From assembly GCF_038051995.1 (NCBI RefSeq), contig NZ_CP150290.1, forward strand, positions 793,501-857,500: a stretch of DNA of 64,000 bases, read 5' to 3'. The DNA is from Paenibacillus sp. FSL H8-0537 (GTDB taxonomy: Bacteria; Bacillota; Bacilli; Paenibacillales; Paenibacillaceae). This document shows positions 51,978 through 60,646 of this stretch, piece by piece. Each line of letters opens with the position of its first letter. Position 1 is the stretch's first letter. Below the pieces are notes generated by a model, which worked only from the letters and a program-made list of their open reading frames with translations, did no database searches and had not been told where the DNA came from. The position numbers and the translations under genes were made by a program.

Positions 51978-52787
51978 TCAACCTCCTTGTACAACGACGC
52001 GTCGCAGCGCCTTGCTCATCGCGATTTTGCCAATGAAAATAAGGGCGGCAAGCCACAGCAGTTGAAACAGCAGCCCCGTTGCTGCATCCAGCTTGGGAAT
52101 ATTGCCGGTGTAGACGCGAAACGGGAAGTCGACGGTCCAGTGGAAGGGCAGGACGTAGACGATTCGCTGCATCCAATCCGGCATAAGCGGCACCGGAATA
52201 ATCATGCCGGCGAAAAACTCGCCAAACACGCTGAACATCAGCAGGGAGCCAGCTGGAGACATCGTAATAAATACGGAAATATAAATAAGCATGGAGATGG
52301 CTACGATTAGGAACAAGCCTATAATAAGCGAGCAGACGAATAGGAAAAAGGCGGCAAAGTCAGGCGGCAGCTCGAGCCTGTAGGGCTGAGGCAGAAACAA
52401 GCTCACCAGCAAGATCGGCAGGCAGCGAAGCAAAGCGCTGGACAGCCGCTGGGCGAGCAGCTTGGCATACCAGAGGCCGTAAAGGCCACTTGGCCTGCAC
52501 AGCTCATAGGCAATATTGCCGCTTGTAATGAGCTGAAACAGCTCATTGTCCCGCAGCCATAATACGATGAAGGCAAGGAACGCTTGCTTGAGCCAGCAGT
52601 AGGCGACAACCTCGGAGAGGCTCATCTGCGGTGCGGCTGCACTAGTCTGGGCATAAAAAGCTTCAAACACCATAATGAAAATAAAGCCGAAAAAAAACTG
52701 CGTCCCGATGCCTGCATATGCGGCGGCACGGTATTGCAGCCCGTTGCTGAGCCGCAGTCTGAGTACAGCATAATAAGGTTTAATCAT
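51978..52787 (-). CDS. ABC-2 type exporter permease
   Basis: 269 residues with six hydrophobic helices and the loop LITSGNIAYELCRPSGLYGLW, which matches the permease family at the same place as its partner. ATG 52787 follows AAGGAGT and overlaps the ATPase stop by four bases, indicating translational coupling. It forms the exporter with the genes on either side. Confidence 0.88.
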   Translation of the reverse strand: MIKPYYAVLRLRLSNGLQYRAAAYAGIGTQFFFGFIFIMVFEAFYAQTSAAAPQMSLSEVVAYCWLKQAFLAFIVLWLRDNELFQLITSGNIAYELCRPSGLYGLWYAKLLAQRLSSALLRCLPILLVSLFLPQPYRLELPPDFAAFFLFVCSLIIGLFLIVAISMLIYISVFITMSPAGSLLMFSVFGEFFAGMIIPVPLMPDWMQRIVYVLPFHWTVDFPFRVYTGNIPKLDAATGLLFQLLWLAALIFIGKIAMSKALRRVVVQGG

Positions 52788-53656
52788 AGTGCGTACTCCT
52801 TGTACATTTGCACAACAATGTCTTCGATGGACAGGCTGTCATTGGACGGGTCCTGCTCAGTTGGTGAATTCGATGCCTGCTGGAGCTGTGAAGCTTGTGC
52901 CGTTCCGCCTTTGCCTCCATAACGGCTGCGGAGTCCTTGCACGGTGCCATCATAAAGCAGCTTGCCTTTGCCGATGAGCAGCAGGCGGCTTGCGAGTGCC
53001 TCAATATCAAACATATCGTGGGTCGTCAAAATGACGGTAACGCCTTTTTCCTCGTTGATCGTTTTAATGAACTGCCTGACGGCAATTTTCGATACGGCAT
53101 CGAGCCCAATCGTCGGCTCATCCAGAAACAGCAGGCTGGGACTATGCAGCAGCGAAGCGGCAATTTCACAGCGCATGCGCTGTCCAAGACTGAGCTGGCG
53201 AACGGGAGTATGCAGCAGCGCTTGTAAATCCAGCGTTTCCACGAGCAGTGCTAGGGTAGAGCGATATTCCAGCGGAGGAATGCGATAGATGTCGCGCAGC
53301 AGCTCGAAGGAGTCCAGTACCGGAACGTCCCACCATAGCTGCGAGCGCTGTCCGAACACAACGCCGATATTTTTCACATACGAAACGCGATCCTTCCAAG
53401 GGGTGTACCCCATAATCGAACACGTCCCGCTATCTGGTACGAGAATACCGCTCATCGTCTTAATCGTCGTCGATTTTCCGGCTCCATTCGGGCCAATGTA
53501 ACCGACAATTTCGCCGGAGCCAATCGTAAACGAGATATCCTGCAGTGCCTCCACCACCGTATACTCCCTCCGAAAAAGCGATTTTACCGCATGCGCCAAG
53601 CCCGGCGGCCGCTTCGACACCAGGAATGACTTGCTAATTCCGTTAACCTCAATCAA
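52784..53656 (-). CDS. ABC exporter ATP-binding protein
   Basis: 290 residues. Walker A GPNGAGKST near 53-61, Q-loop region FGQRSQLWWDVPV, signature LSLGQRMR (a common variant of LSGGQ in this family), Walker B LLFLDEPTIGLD and H-loop TTHD are all present. The C-terminal 50 residues are Gln/Ser-rich. TTG 53656 has GAGGAGG eight bases upstream and no better start is available. It is first of the three exporter genes. Confidence 0.92.
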   Translation of the reverse strand: MIEVNGISKSFLVSKRPPGLAHAVKSLFRREYTVVEALQDISFTIGSGEIVGYIGPNGAGKSTTIKTMSGILVPDSGTCSIMGYTPWKDRVSYVKNIGVVFGQRSQLWWDVPVLDSFELLRDIYRIPPLEYRSTLALLVETLDLQALLHTPVRQLSLGQRMRCEIAASLLHSPSLLFLDEPTIGLDAVSKIAVRQFIKTINEEKGVTVILTTHDMFDIEALASRLLLIGKGKLLYDGTVQGLRSRYGGKGGTAQASQLQQASNSPTEQDPSNDSLSIEDIVVQMYKEYAL

Positions 53657-54436
53657 GTGCTTTCCTCCTCACGTTGTTAAAATGACAGGGAGAAGATAGT
53701 ATCATTTTATGGGAAGCGCTGTCAATCCATTTTTTGTTGTTGACTAGAATGTTTATGCAAGCGGGAAGTCTTTCTATTGCTCCTTGCTTAATGCTATATT
53801 CGAGGGCAATCTCCTCTGACAATTCAAGGCTTAAGGAACCACAGCATACAATTGTTTCTGAAAACGCAGTTGCAGAAAACACTGTGGCTGGGAACACGCA
53901 GCTTGGGATGCTCAACTCCTTTTTGGAAGGACTGAGATTCCGCTATTCTGGCTGTTGATCCCGTTTCAGACCTTAATCGGACAGGAGATTCGCTATTGTC
54001 TAAGTAATCCTCTCAAAATGATGATGGGCAGCGCATTAGCGGCCCCTGAGTCCGTAGCTGATGCCAAAACCAGTGATTCAGCTGAAATAGCGGCCGCTGT
54101 GTCCTCCAAGTATATCTTTGTGTATTCATCCTGAAAGCAAAGCCTTGGAACGAAGAGTGTGAAGCTGCCTTTAAGTAAGTAGGTTCACCTTCATGAGGGG
54201 GGAATTCCCGCTAATAGCAGGAGTATGTTAGACGCTGGCATCTATGGGGATCTGGCTTGTTGACGTTTGCCTACACGTCCTCGTTTATAGAAAGAAACGA
54301 TCAGGTTTTAAGAAAAGTAAAAGCACCTTGAACAGGCGCTTAAATTTTAGTGTTCAGAATCAGTTCAGTTATATTTTATATAATGAATAATAAATGACGC
54401 GAAGAAGATTGTACGCTCAAAGAGGTGATGGAGCAG
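53657..54436. other. Gene-poor region, possible degenerate coding remnants
   Basis: 780 bases without a credible intact gene. Between about 53730 and 54135 several short frames read as plausible protein (for example QHTIVSENAVAENTVAG, then ALAAPESVADAKTSD) but change frame and hit stops, as in a decayed gene. No terminator is evident for either side. Confidence 0.4.
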
Positions 54437-54847
54437 ATGATAATAAAAATAGCGCTCGTATCCGATGCCGAAGCAATTACTGCGCTGAAGCAAGCGGCGA
54501 GCAGAGGTCAGGTCGGCCGATTCGGAACGTATAGGATGGAGCCTTCAATTACGTCCTTGGCGGCTATAAGGGAGCAGTTTCAAGACCATATTTTTCTCAA
54601 AGCGGTTGTAGATGGCGAGTCCATCGTCGGTTCTATCCATTTGCATGTGCGAGGGGAAGTTCCATATATCGGCGGACTGATCGTACATCCAGAATACTTG
54701 GACAGAGGCGTAGGGGAAGAGCTGCTGCTGGAGGCGGAAGCGCTGTTCAAGATAGGGCAGCAGCTTGAGGCTCCCCAGCCCCTTGATGAGGAGCAGGACT
54801 ATCGCAAAACAACATTCGTCTATAAACGTTTAATCCGGTTTAATTGA
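54437..54847 (+). CDS. GNAT family N-acetyltransferase
   Basis: 136 residues from ATG 54437, with AGAGGTG nine bases upstream. ATG 54428 and GTG 54425 in the same frame overlap that site. The acetyl-CoA site is GGLIVHPEYLDRGVGEELLLEAE. After it the usual last strands are replaced by a polar stretch (LEAPQPLDEEQDYRKTTFVY), so the C-terminal half is short for the family, though it retains a terminal strand-like YKRLIRF. The substrate is unknown. Confidence 0.8.
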   Translation: MIIKIALVSDAEAITALKQAASRGQVGRFGTYRMEPSITSLAAIREQFQDHIFLKAVVDGESIVGSIHLHVRGEVPYIGGLIVHPEYLDRGVGEELLLEAEALFKIGQQLEAPQPLDEEQDYRKTTFVYKRLIRFN

Positions 54848-54900
54848 AAAATACGGAGAAAAATTTGCGTCCGTTTGGCTCAAAAGATCGTGAGATACAA

Positions 54901-54951
54901 AAAAACAGCTGCAAGCTGGGTCTGTAAAGACCGATGCTTGCAGCTGTTTTT
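54901..54951. terminator. Bidirectional terminator between convergent genes
   Basis: AAAAACAGCTGCAAGC (54901-54916) pairs with GCTTGCAGCTGTTTTT (54936-54951), with inner GGTCT/AGACC. Confidence 0.9.
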
Positions 54952-54959
54952 ATACTAAC

Positions 54960-56042
54960 TTATTCAGCGCTGCCAATCGTTTCTCCTTGCACAGGCTTAA
55001 TGTCGCCTTCCCATTTCACTGCAATCGCTGATGAGGTGAACAAATCCTTCCCGTCAGACAGCTGAAAATGCAAATGGGCCTCACTGGAGTTGCCGGAATT
55101 GCCCGTCAGCCCAATGACATCGCCTTTGCGGACCTTGTCACCAGGCTTTACAGTGGCAGAGCCTTTTTTCAAATGGGCGAGATAGCTGTATTCGCCTCCA
55201 TGATCAATGACAACTACATTGCCGGCAGGCGCCTTTTCATTCATGACGCCAACGGGCTCGTTATCGGCAATATCGTTAACAACCGATACGACTGTACCGT
55301 CCGCAGGGGCTAGAATATCCTGGCCAAAGGCGAAGTAGCTTTCATTTTTCAACGGATCGCCTTCATAGGAATAACCGTCCTTCGCCTGGACAAAATCATA
55401 GGCGTAGCGCTGACTCTCATATTCATAGTGATAATTGACTAGCACATTGTTTCCGCCCCAAATGACAAGCCGTTCCCCGCGAAAGGGCAGACTGTAACTA
55501 TTTTTGGTCAGTATGCTGTCTGTTTCCGTTGCAGGAGTGAGCTCCTTTACTTGCAGCCCAAGAATCGTGCCTTCCGTATCAAAAATGCCGACCATTCCCT
55601 TATTCCCGGAATCGCTCACCCATGTGCGCTGCTCCACGCCGCTTTTGTTCAAAATAGAGGAGTTTTCGAGCGACTGCACGCCACTCATAAAGGACTCGGC
55701 CATTTTTATAAAATCAGCCTCGCTAACCTGTTCCTTGAACGGAGTGCTAAAGCGCTCATAAACCCCTTTATAATTGCCGGCAAGCAGTGCCTCTGGCAAT
55801 TGCTCCGGCGTTACCGGCGCTTCACTTGGATTTGCTGCTGACTCCGTCGCAGCTGGCGGATTTGAGGCAGCACCTTCTGCCTGATTAGTAGCGGCAGCGG
55901 AATTTGTTGCCCCGCTATTGCTCGTTGCTGCTGTATCCCCGCCTCCGCAGGCCGTTAAAATCACGGCTAGCGTGCCGACAGCAGCAGCTATTTTAACCGA
56001 AGTCCCGGCTTGTTTGATCCTCTTAAATGATGGTTTCTGCAT
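54960..56042 (-). CDS. M23 family metallopeptidase lipoprotein with DUF3887-like domain
   Basis: 360 residues. The signal peptide ends in lipobox LTAC (C32), followed by a 50-residue Ala/Asn/Thr linker and a DUF3887-like domain (about 80-175, NYKGVYERFSTPFKEQVSEA). The M23 peptidase domain has YLAHLKKG, the end motif HLHFQL and GTVVSVVND, but the first metal motif HxxxD reads RYAYD, so the first histidine ligand may come from NYHYE just before. ATG 56042 has GAGGAGGAG upstream. It is divergent from the two-component genes, which suggests a cell-wall role under their control. Confidence 0.88.
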   Translation of the reverse strand: MQKPSFKRIKQAGTSVKIAAAVGTLAVILTACGGGDTAATSNSGATNSAAATNQAEGAASNPPAATESAANPSEAPVTPEQLPEALLAGNYKGVYERFSTPFKEQVSEADFIKMAESFMSGVQSLENSSILNKSGVEQRTWVSDSGNKGMVGIFDTEGTILGLQVKELTPATETDSILTKNSYSLPFRGERLVIWGGNNVLVNYHYEYESQRYAYDFVQAKDGYSYEGDPLKNESYFAFGQDILAPADGTVVSVVNDIADNEPVGVMNEKAPAGNVVVIDHGGEYSYLAHLKKGSATVKPGDKVRKGDVIGLTGNSGNSSEAHLHFQLSDGKDLFTSSAIAVKWEGDIKPVQGETIGSAE

Positions 56043-56263
56043 TCCAATCTCCTCCTCTATATTCCTATCGTCTATAACCTATAGTAGCAGTCCACTCTTA
56101 GCTGCTATGAAACAGCGGCTTAACGCTGTCTTAACTTTCAGCGCTGAGCCGATCTGTCGAATTAAGCTTCCGTTAAGCCGGCATAGCATATTTAATCAGG
56201 GCGATCATGCTATGATGGAGAAATAGCGTAAATACAGCACAGATAATGAAAGGAGGCGGCGTA

Positions 56264-57019
56264 GTGGAAAATGCAGCGATTTTGCTTGTGGATGATGAAC
56301 AGGCGCTGCTGGAGCTGTTGCAGACGGTGCTGCGCAAGGAAGGCTACACGAATATTGACAGCGTTGGCACAGGAGAAGCGGCGATTGCTGCCTGTACAGC
56401 GAAAAAATATGATTTAATCGTCTTGGATGTGATGCTGCCGGGGCGCAGTGGAATTGAGGTATGTCCGTTTATCCGGCAAACGACAGATGCTCCGATTTTA
56501 TTTTTGAGCGCGCGCACTTCCGATTTCGACAAGCTGACCGGCTTTGCTATCGGAGGTGACGATTATATTACGAAGCCCTTCAATCCGCTTGAGGTGGTAG
56601 CGAGGATAAGGGTGCAGCTGCGGCGATATTTTGGCGCGCCTGCTTCAGTAAATGGCGGCAGAGCGGTGGAGATGGAGCGGGGACTTGACAGCCCTGTTTT
56701 TGATTATGGACGATTTCAATTGGATGAAGCAGCGGGCGAGCTGACGGTGGAAGGGCAAGCGGTTGCCTGCCCGGCGCTTGTATTTCAACTGCTGCTGTTT
56801 CTATGTAAAAACCCGAACCGGATTTTCAGCAAAAGCGAGCTTTACGAGAAGGTTTGGGGCGACGATGCCTTCAGCGACGATAATACCGTAATGGTTCATA
56901 TTCATCGGATTCGGGAACGAATTGAGGCCGATCCTTCCAATCCAAAGTTTATCGTCAACGTGAGAGGGCTTGGCTACAAGCTCGTTCAAGGGCCGCTGCG
57001 GGAGAATGACACGCAATGA
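56264..57019 (+). CDS. OmpR family response regulator
   Basis: 251 residues from GTG 56264, which has AAAGGAGG about 7 bases upstream. An ATG at 56246 lies before that site. The receiver has the acidic pair in LLVDDEQ, phosphoacceptor D in LIVLDVMLPG near 53, the S of LFLSAR and K in ITKPF. The C-terminal winged helix (RIFSKSELYEKVWG, then VHIHRIRERIE, NVRGLGYKL) is standard. Its stop overlaps the kinase start by four bases (ATGA). Confidence 0.94.
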   Translation: MENAAILLVDDEQALLELLQTVLRKEGYTNIDSVGTGEAAIAACTAKKYDLIVLDVMLPGRSGIEVCPFIRQTTDAPILFLSARTSDFDKLTGFAIGGDDYITKPFNPLEVVARIRVQLRRYFGAPASVNGGRAVEMERGLDSPVFDYGRFQLDEAAGELTVEGQAVACPALVFQLLLFLCKNPNRIFSKSELYEKVWGDDAFSDDNTVMVHIHRIRERIEADPSNPKFIVNVRGLGYKLVQGPLRENDTQ

Positions 57020-58815
57020 ATATGCGGCGGCAATTGACGTTGAGATTTGTCCTCCAGCTGGGGATAGCGGGCACTATCGTATTGCTTATGTCTGCTGTAA
57101 CGGTGGTCTGGATGCTGCAAAAGTTTAACGAAATTAGCATTACGCGTGATTTTGCCAACGTTGGACTGGAGAAGCTAGTCGAATCGTCGGAGCTTGGAGC
57201 AGAGGGGATTCGCTTTGATCCCAGCCTGCTGCAGCAGGTGAAGGAAAATGGCGGCTGGCTGCAAAGCCTGGATGAGCTCGGGCAGGTGGAAACCTCCTAT
57301 AATACGCCTGCGGATGTTCCCAAGCAATATGGTCCGGGCGAACTGGTCGCTTATTGGACAGGGAAGCAGCCGTTTGCTTACCATTTGGCCGTATGGATTC
57401 AACAGAAGAACGGAAGGCTTTACACGCTCGTTTATGGCGCGCCGAATTATATGCAGCCGGTACTTACGCAGGTGAACGATGGTGGATTTGCAGCGCAAGA
57501 CGGGCAGCTTTTGCTTCCTGATGAGATGGGATTCGAGCTGATGAAGAGCCAAGTGTTCGTGCAACTGCTGGATCAGGCAGGCACGGAGCTTGCTTCCTAC
57601 AATAAGCCGGACACCATTCCGGGGAAATATTCCGTTCAGGAGCTGGTACTTCGATCGCTCTACTCCGAGAGGTATGGCTATCTCATTCAATCTTCCTACA
57701 ATGCACAGACGAAGCAGACATGGATTGTTGGGCAAAAAAATACGGGAGCAGGGGCCTCGGGCAGGAAGCCGATCATTCCGGCCGAGGCACAAATTGTCAT
57801 TATTGGCGTCGTTGCGATGTTTGCCGCGATGCTGATTCTATTCCTGCTGCTGTCGCTGTGGCAGGCGCGCCGGTTTGGCGCACCTTTGCTGCATATGCTG
57901 GTATGGCTCGATGCCATCGGCCATGCTGTTTACCAAGAGCCGCTGGATCGCAAGGGTTTGCCGCGCAGCCGGATGCCTTCTGGCAAATGGCGGCGGCGAT
58001 ACCGTGTTTTCGCCGATGTCATTTTATCCATTGATAAGCTGTCTGCTGCTTTGCAGCGCGAGCAGAAGATGCGGAAGCAGACGGAAAGCCTGCGGGAGGA
58101 ATGGATAGCGGGCGTTACCCATGATTTGAAGACGCCTTTGTCCTCCATTACGGGCTATGCCCATCTGCTCATGGAGCCCAAATATGATTGGTCACAGGCG
58201 GATGTGCGCAAATTTTCAGCAACGATGCTGGAAAAGTCGGCTCATATGGACATGCTGATCAGCGACCTGGCGATGACCTATCGCTTGAAGACGGGGATTT
58301 TGCCGCCCGAGATCGAAGAAGTGGAATTGAATGGCTGGCTGCGGGACACGCTGCAGCTGGCGACAGATGATCCCATGTTTGGCAAAGGTAGAATCCGGTT
58401 CCAAGCGTCTGCTCAGAAAACGGTATGGGTTCAGCTCTATACCCCGTGGCTGGAGCGTGTCGTTAACAATATTGCTGCAAATGCGTTTTTGCATAATGCG
58501 CCGGATACGGTTCTAAGCGTCTCGTTGATCGTTGCGGATGAGAAAAAAAATGAAGGCGTAACGATCGAATTTGCCGACAATGGTGACGGAATGGACGAGA
58601 ACACGCTGAATCGGCTGTTTGAACGGTATTATCGCGGCACGGATACCGCCACTTCGCCAAATGGCTCGGGCCTTGGGATGGCGATTGCGAAAGGGCTGAC
58701 AGAAGCGATGGGCGGCAAAATCTCGGTCGTGACTACTCTAGGGGAAGGCACGATCATTCGGCTTATTTGGAGCGATATAATAGTGAGGGCACATACTACT
58801 GGAGTATCCGACTAG
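57016..58815 (+). CDS. Sensor histidine kinase
   Basis: 599 residues. One membrane helix near 10-33, an extracellular domain of about 225 residues, a second helix near 262-287, then a HAMP-less linker, H-box GVTHDLKTPLSSITGY, N-box NNIAANAFLHNA, G1 FADNGDGMD and G2 GSGLGMAI. The extracellular part contains two similar stretches (SYNTPADVPKQYGPGELVAY and SYNKPDTIPGKYSVQELVLR), an internal duplication. It pairs with the upstream regulator by overlapping genes. The divergent M23 lipoprotein suggests cell-envelope sensing. Confidence 0.93.
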   Translation: MNMRRQLTLRFVLQLGIAGTIVLLMSAVTVVWMLQKFNEISITRDFANVGLEKLVESSELGAEGIRFDPSLLQQVKENGGWLQSLDELGQVETSYNTPADVPKQYGPGELVAYWTGKQPFAYHLAVWIQQKNGRLYTLVYGAPNYMQPVLTQVNDGGFAAQDGQLLLPDEMGFELMKSQVFVQLLDQAGTELASYNKPDTIPGKYSVQELVLRSLYSERYGYLIQSSYNAQTKQTWIVGQKNTGAGASGRKPIIPAEAQIVIIGVVAMFAAMLILFLLLSLWQARRFGAPLLHMLVWLDAIGHAVYQEPLDRKGLPRSRMPSGKWRRRYRVFADVILSIDKLSAALQREQKMRKQTESLREEWIAGVTHDLKTPLSSITGYAHLLMEPKYDWSQADVRKFSATMLEKSAHMDMLISDLAMTYRLKTGILPPEIEEVELNGWLRDTLQLATDDPMFGKGRIRFQASAQKTVWVQLYTPWLERVVNNIAANAFLHNAPDTVLSVSLIVADEKKNEGVTIEFADNGDGMDENTLNRLFERYYRGTDTATSPNGSGLGMAIAKGLTEAMGGKISVVTTLGEGTIIRLIWSDIIVRAHTTGVSD

Positions 58816-59220
58816 AGGAGCTTTAGAGGGAAAAATGACATTATTGCTTCCTTCCGGTCAGGAGGAAGGTTGGAATAGTGCAAGGCTGGATGCATAAAGC
58901 GTCCAGCCTTTCTTTTTTAGCGGGCAAGGCTATTGTTATCTTTCATCATTTTTTCGTGTGACAATGAATGCCATGAAAACGACGAGACAAGCTTTTGATT
59001 TGCCGGAGACGAAAAATAAAGTGGTAGTAAACCTGACTTGTTATTAATTTCCGAGCTTAAAATCAAGTTTTGACACAAAATCACGGATTTATATATCAAT
59101 TGATGTCATATGTCACTTCTTATAACTTTTAAAGAAACATAACATTACAATGGACGATTTGAATATTTTTTTGCATTATTATCAAGAAAATTCTTTTAAT
59201 ATGCAGGTGAAAAAGGTAAA
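58816..59220. other. AT-rich region before glutamate dehydrogenase
   Basis: After the terminator at 58882-58918 there are about 300 AT-rich bases with no protein gene. TTGACA at 59070-59075 with TATATC 16 bases later is a possible promoter, giving a leader of about 200 bases before the dehydrogenase gene. Confidence 0.45.
58882..58918 (+). terminator. Rho-independent terminator after the sensor kinase gene
   Basis: AAGGCTGGA (58882-58890) pairs with TCCAGCCTT (58902-58910), followed by TCTTTTTT. Confidence 0.88.
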
Positions 59221-59304
59221 ATGAAAAAAACTCATTGTCGGTGTAATTCGATAGTGCGCGGTCGCGGTAAAGCGGCAGTTTTCAAGCAGACCAATTTAGA
59301 GTGA
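59221..59304 (+). CDS. Possible 27-residue upstream ORF
   Basis: ATG 59221 follows AAAAAGG with 4-base spacing and opens 27 codons rich in Lys, Arg and Cys (MKKTHCRCNSIVRGRGK), ending at TGA 59302. The stop overlaps the AAGGA ribosome binding site of the glutamate dehydrogenase gene, so translation of this peptide could affect initiation there. It could also be chance. Confidence 0.35.
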   Translation: MKKTHCRCNSIVRGRGKAAVFKQTNLE

Positions 59305-59308
59305 AGGA

Positions 59309-60580
59309 ATGATTTCGAAAATGACAGTCGTTGTTGCAGAAGAAACATTAAACCCTTATAAAATTGCCCAGCAGCAGATTGATACGGCGGTTGCCCATCT
59401 GAGGCTGCCTGAGCATGTAACTCAAATTTTGAAGCATCCGATGCGCGTATTGTCGGTTAACTTCCCGGTTCGTATGGATGATGGTTCTGTACAAGTTTTT
59501 GAAGGCTACCGTTCCCAGCACAATGATGCGATTGGGCCAACTAAAGGCGGCATTCGTTTCCACCCAGACGTTACGCTTGATGAAGTTAAAGCATTGTCGA
59601 TGTGGATGAGCTTCAAATGTGGCGTTGTTGGCTTGCCTTATGGCGGCGGCAAAGGCGGCGTTATCTGTGATCCTCGCAAAATGAGCAAAGGCGAATTGGA
59701 ACGCGTAAGCCGCGCATTTATGGAAGCTATTGCCGACTTTGTTGGACCGGATAAAGATATTCCTGCACCAGACGTGTATACGACGCCGCAAATTATGGGC
59801 TGGATGATGGACACGTACAGCAAGATGAAGGGCAGATATTCCCCAGGTGTCATTACAGGCAAGCCGCTTATTATCGGTGGCTCGAAAGGCCGTAATGAAG
59901 CGACAGCTCAAGGCTGTGTGTATACCATTTTGGCGGCGCTCCAAGATAAGCATCTTCCGGTACAAAATGCGACTGCAGCCGTTCAAGGCTTCGGCAACGC
60001 AGGAAGAATCGCAGCTCGTCTGCTTAGCGAAGCAGGCTGTAAAATCGTGGCGATCAGCGATTCGCGCGGCGGTATTTACGATCCAAACGGACTGGACATC
60101 GATAAAATTTCCGACCTTAAGGACAATGCGTCCATTTTGGACTACGGCGAATCCTTCGTTATTTCCAACGAAGCTTTGCTGGAGCTGGATGTTGACATTT
60201 TGGTACCAGCTGCGCTGGAAAATGTGATTACAGCTGCTAATGCAGACCGCATTCAAGCAAAAATCATCGCTGAAGCAGCAAACGGCCCAACGACGCCGGA
60301 AGCAGACCGCGTTCTGTTCCAGAAGGGCATCGTTGTTATTCCTGATGTCCTTGCAAATGCAGGCGGGGTTACGGTATCCTATTTTGAGTGGGTACAAAAT
60401 CTGATGAATTACTACTGGAGCGAGGCTGAAGTGCTTGAGAAGCTCGAAACGAACATGATTCAGTCGTACGTGGCTGTTCGTGATTTGGCGAAAGAGCACA
60501 GCACTGACCTTCGTACAGCGGCTTATATGATTTCCATCAAGCGTATTGCTGCAGCAATGGAAGCAAGAGGCTGGGTGTAG
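59309..60580 (+). CDS. Glutamate dehydrogenase (GudB/RocG type)
   Basis: 423 residues, the normal length for the hexameric catabolic NAD-dependent enzyme that interconverts glutamate and 2-oxoglutarate plus ammonia. Motifs are GPTKGGIRFHP, catalytic lysine in YGGGKGG, PAPDVYTTPQIMGWMMD and the nucleotide-binding VQGFGNAGRIAA. AAGGA directly abuts ATG 59309. ATG 59321 four codons on is 12 bases from it, so the exact start is open. The diaminopimelate dehydrogenase gene follows after 66 bases without a terminator. Confidence 0.95.
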   Translation: MISKMTVVVAEETLNPYKIAQQQIDTAVAHLRLPEHVTQILKHPMRVLSVNFPVRMDDGSVQVFEGYRSQHNDAIGPTKGGIRFHPDVTLDEVKALSMWMSFKCGVVGLPYGGGKGGVICDPRKMSKGELERVSRAFMEAIADFVGPDKDIPAPDVYTTPQIMGWMMDTYSKMKGRYSPGVITGKPLIIGGSKGRNEATAQGCVYTILAALQDKHLPVQNATAAVQGFGNAGRIAARLLSEAGCKIVAISDSRGGIYDPNGLDIDKISDLKDNASILDYGESFVISNEALLELDVDILVPAALENVITAANADRIQAKIIAEAANGPTTPEADRVLFQKGIVVIPDVLANAGGVTVSYFEWVQNLMNYYWSEAEVLEKLETNMIQSYVAVRDLAKEHSTDLRTAAYMISIKRIAAAMEARGWV

Positions 60581-60646
60581 AACGGACTTTTAGTGCCGAT
60601 CTGCCTGCAATCATTTTTTAAATTTATATAAGAGGTGGCGATACAC

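Noticed and set aside
59348..60499. 383-codon open frame antisense to glutamate dehydrogenase
   Set aside because: It lies wholly opposite a well-conserved enzyme gene, has no ribosome binding site, and its composition is that of a mirrored codon pattern.
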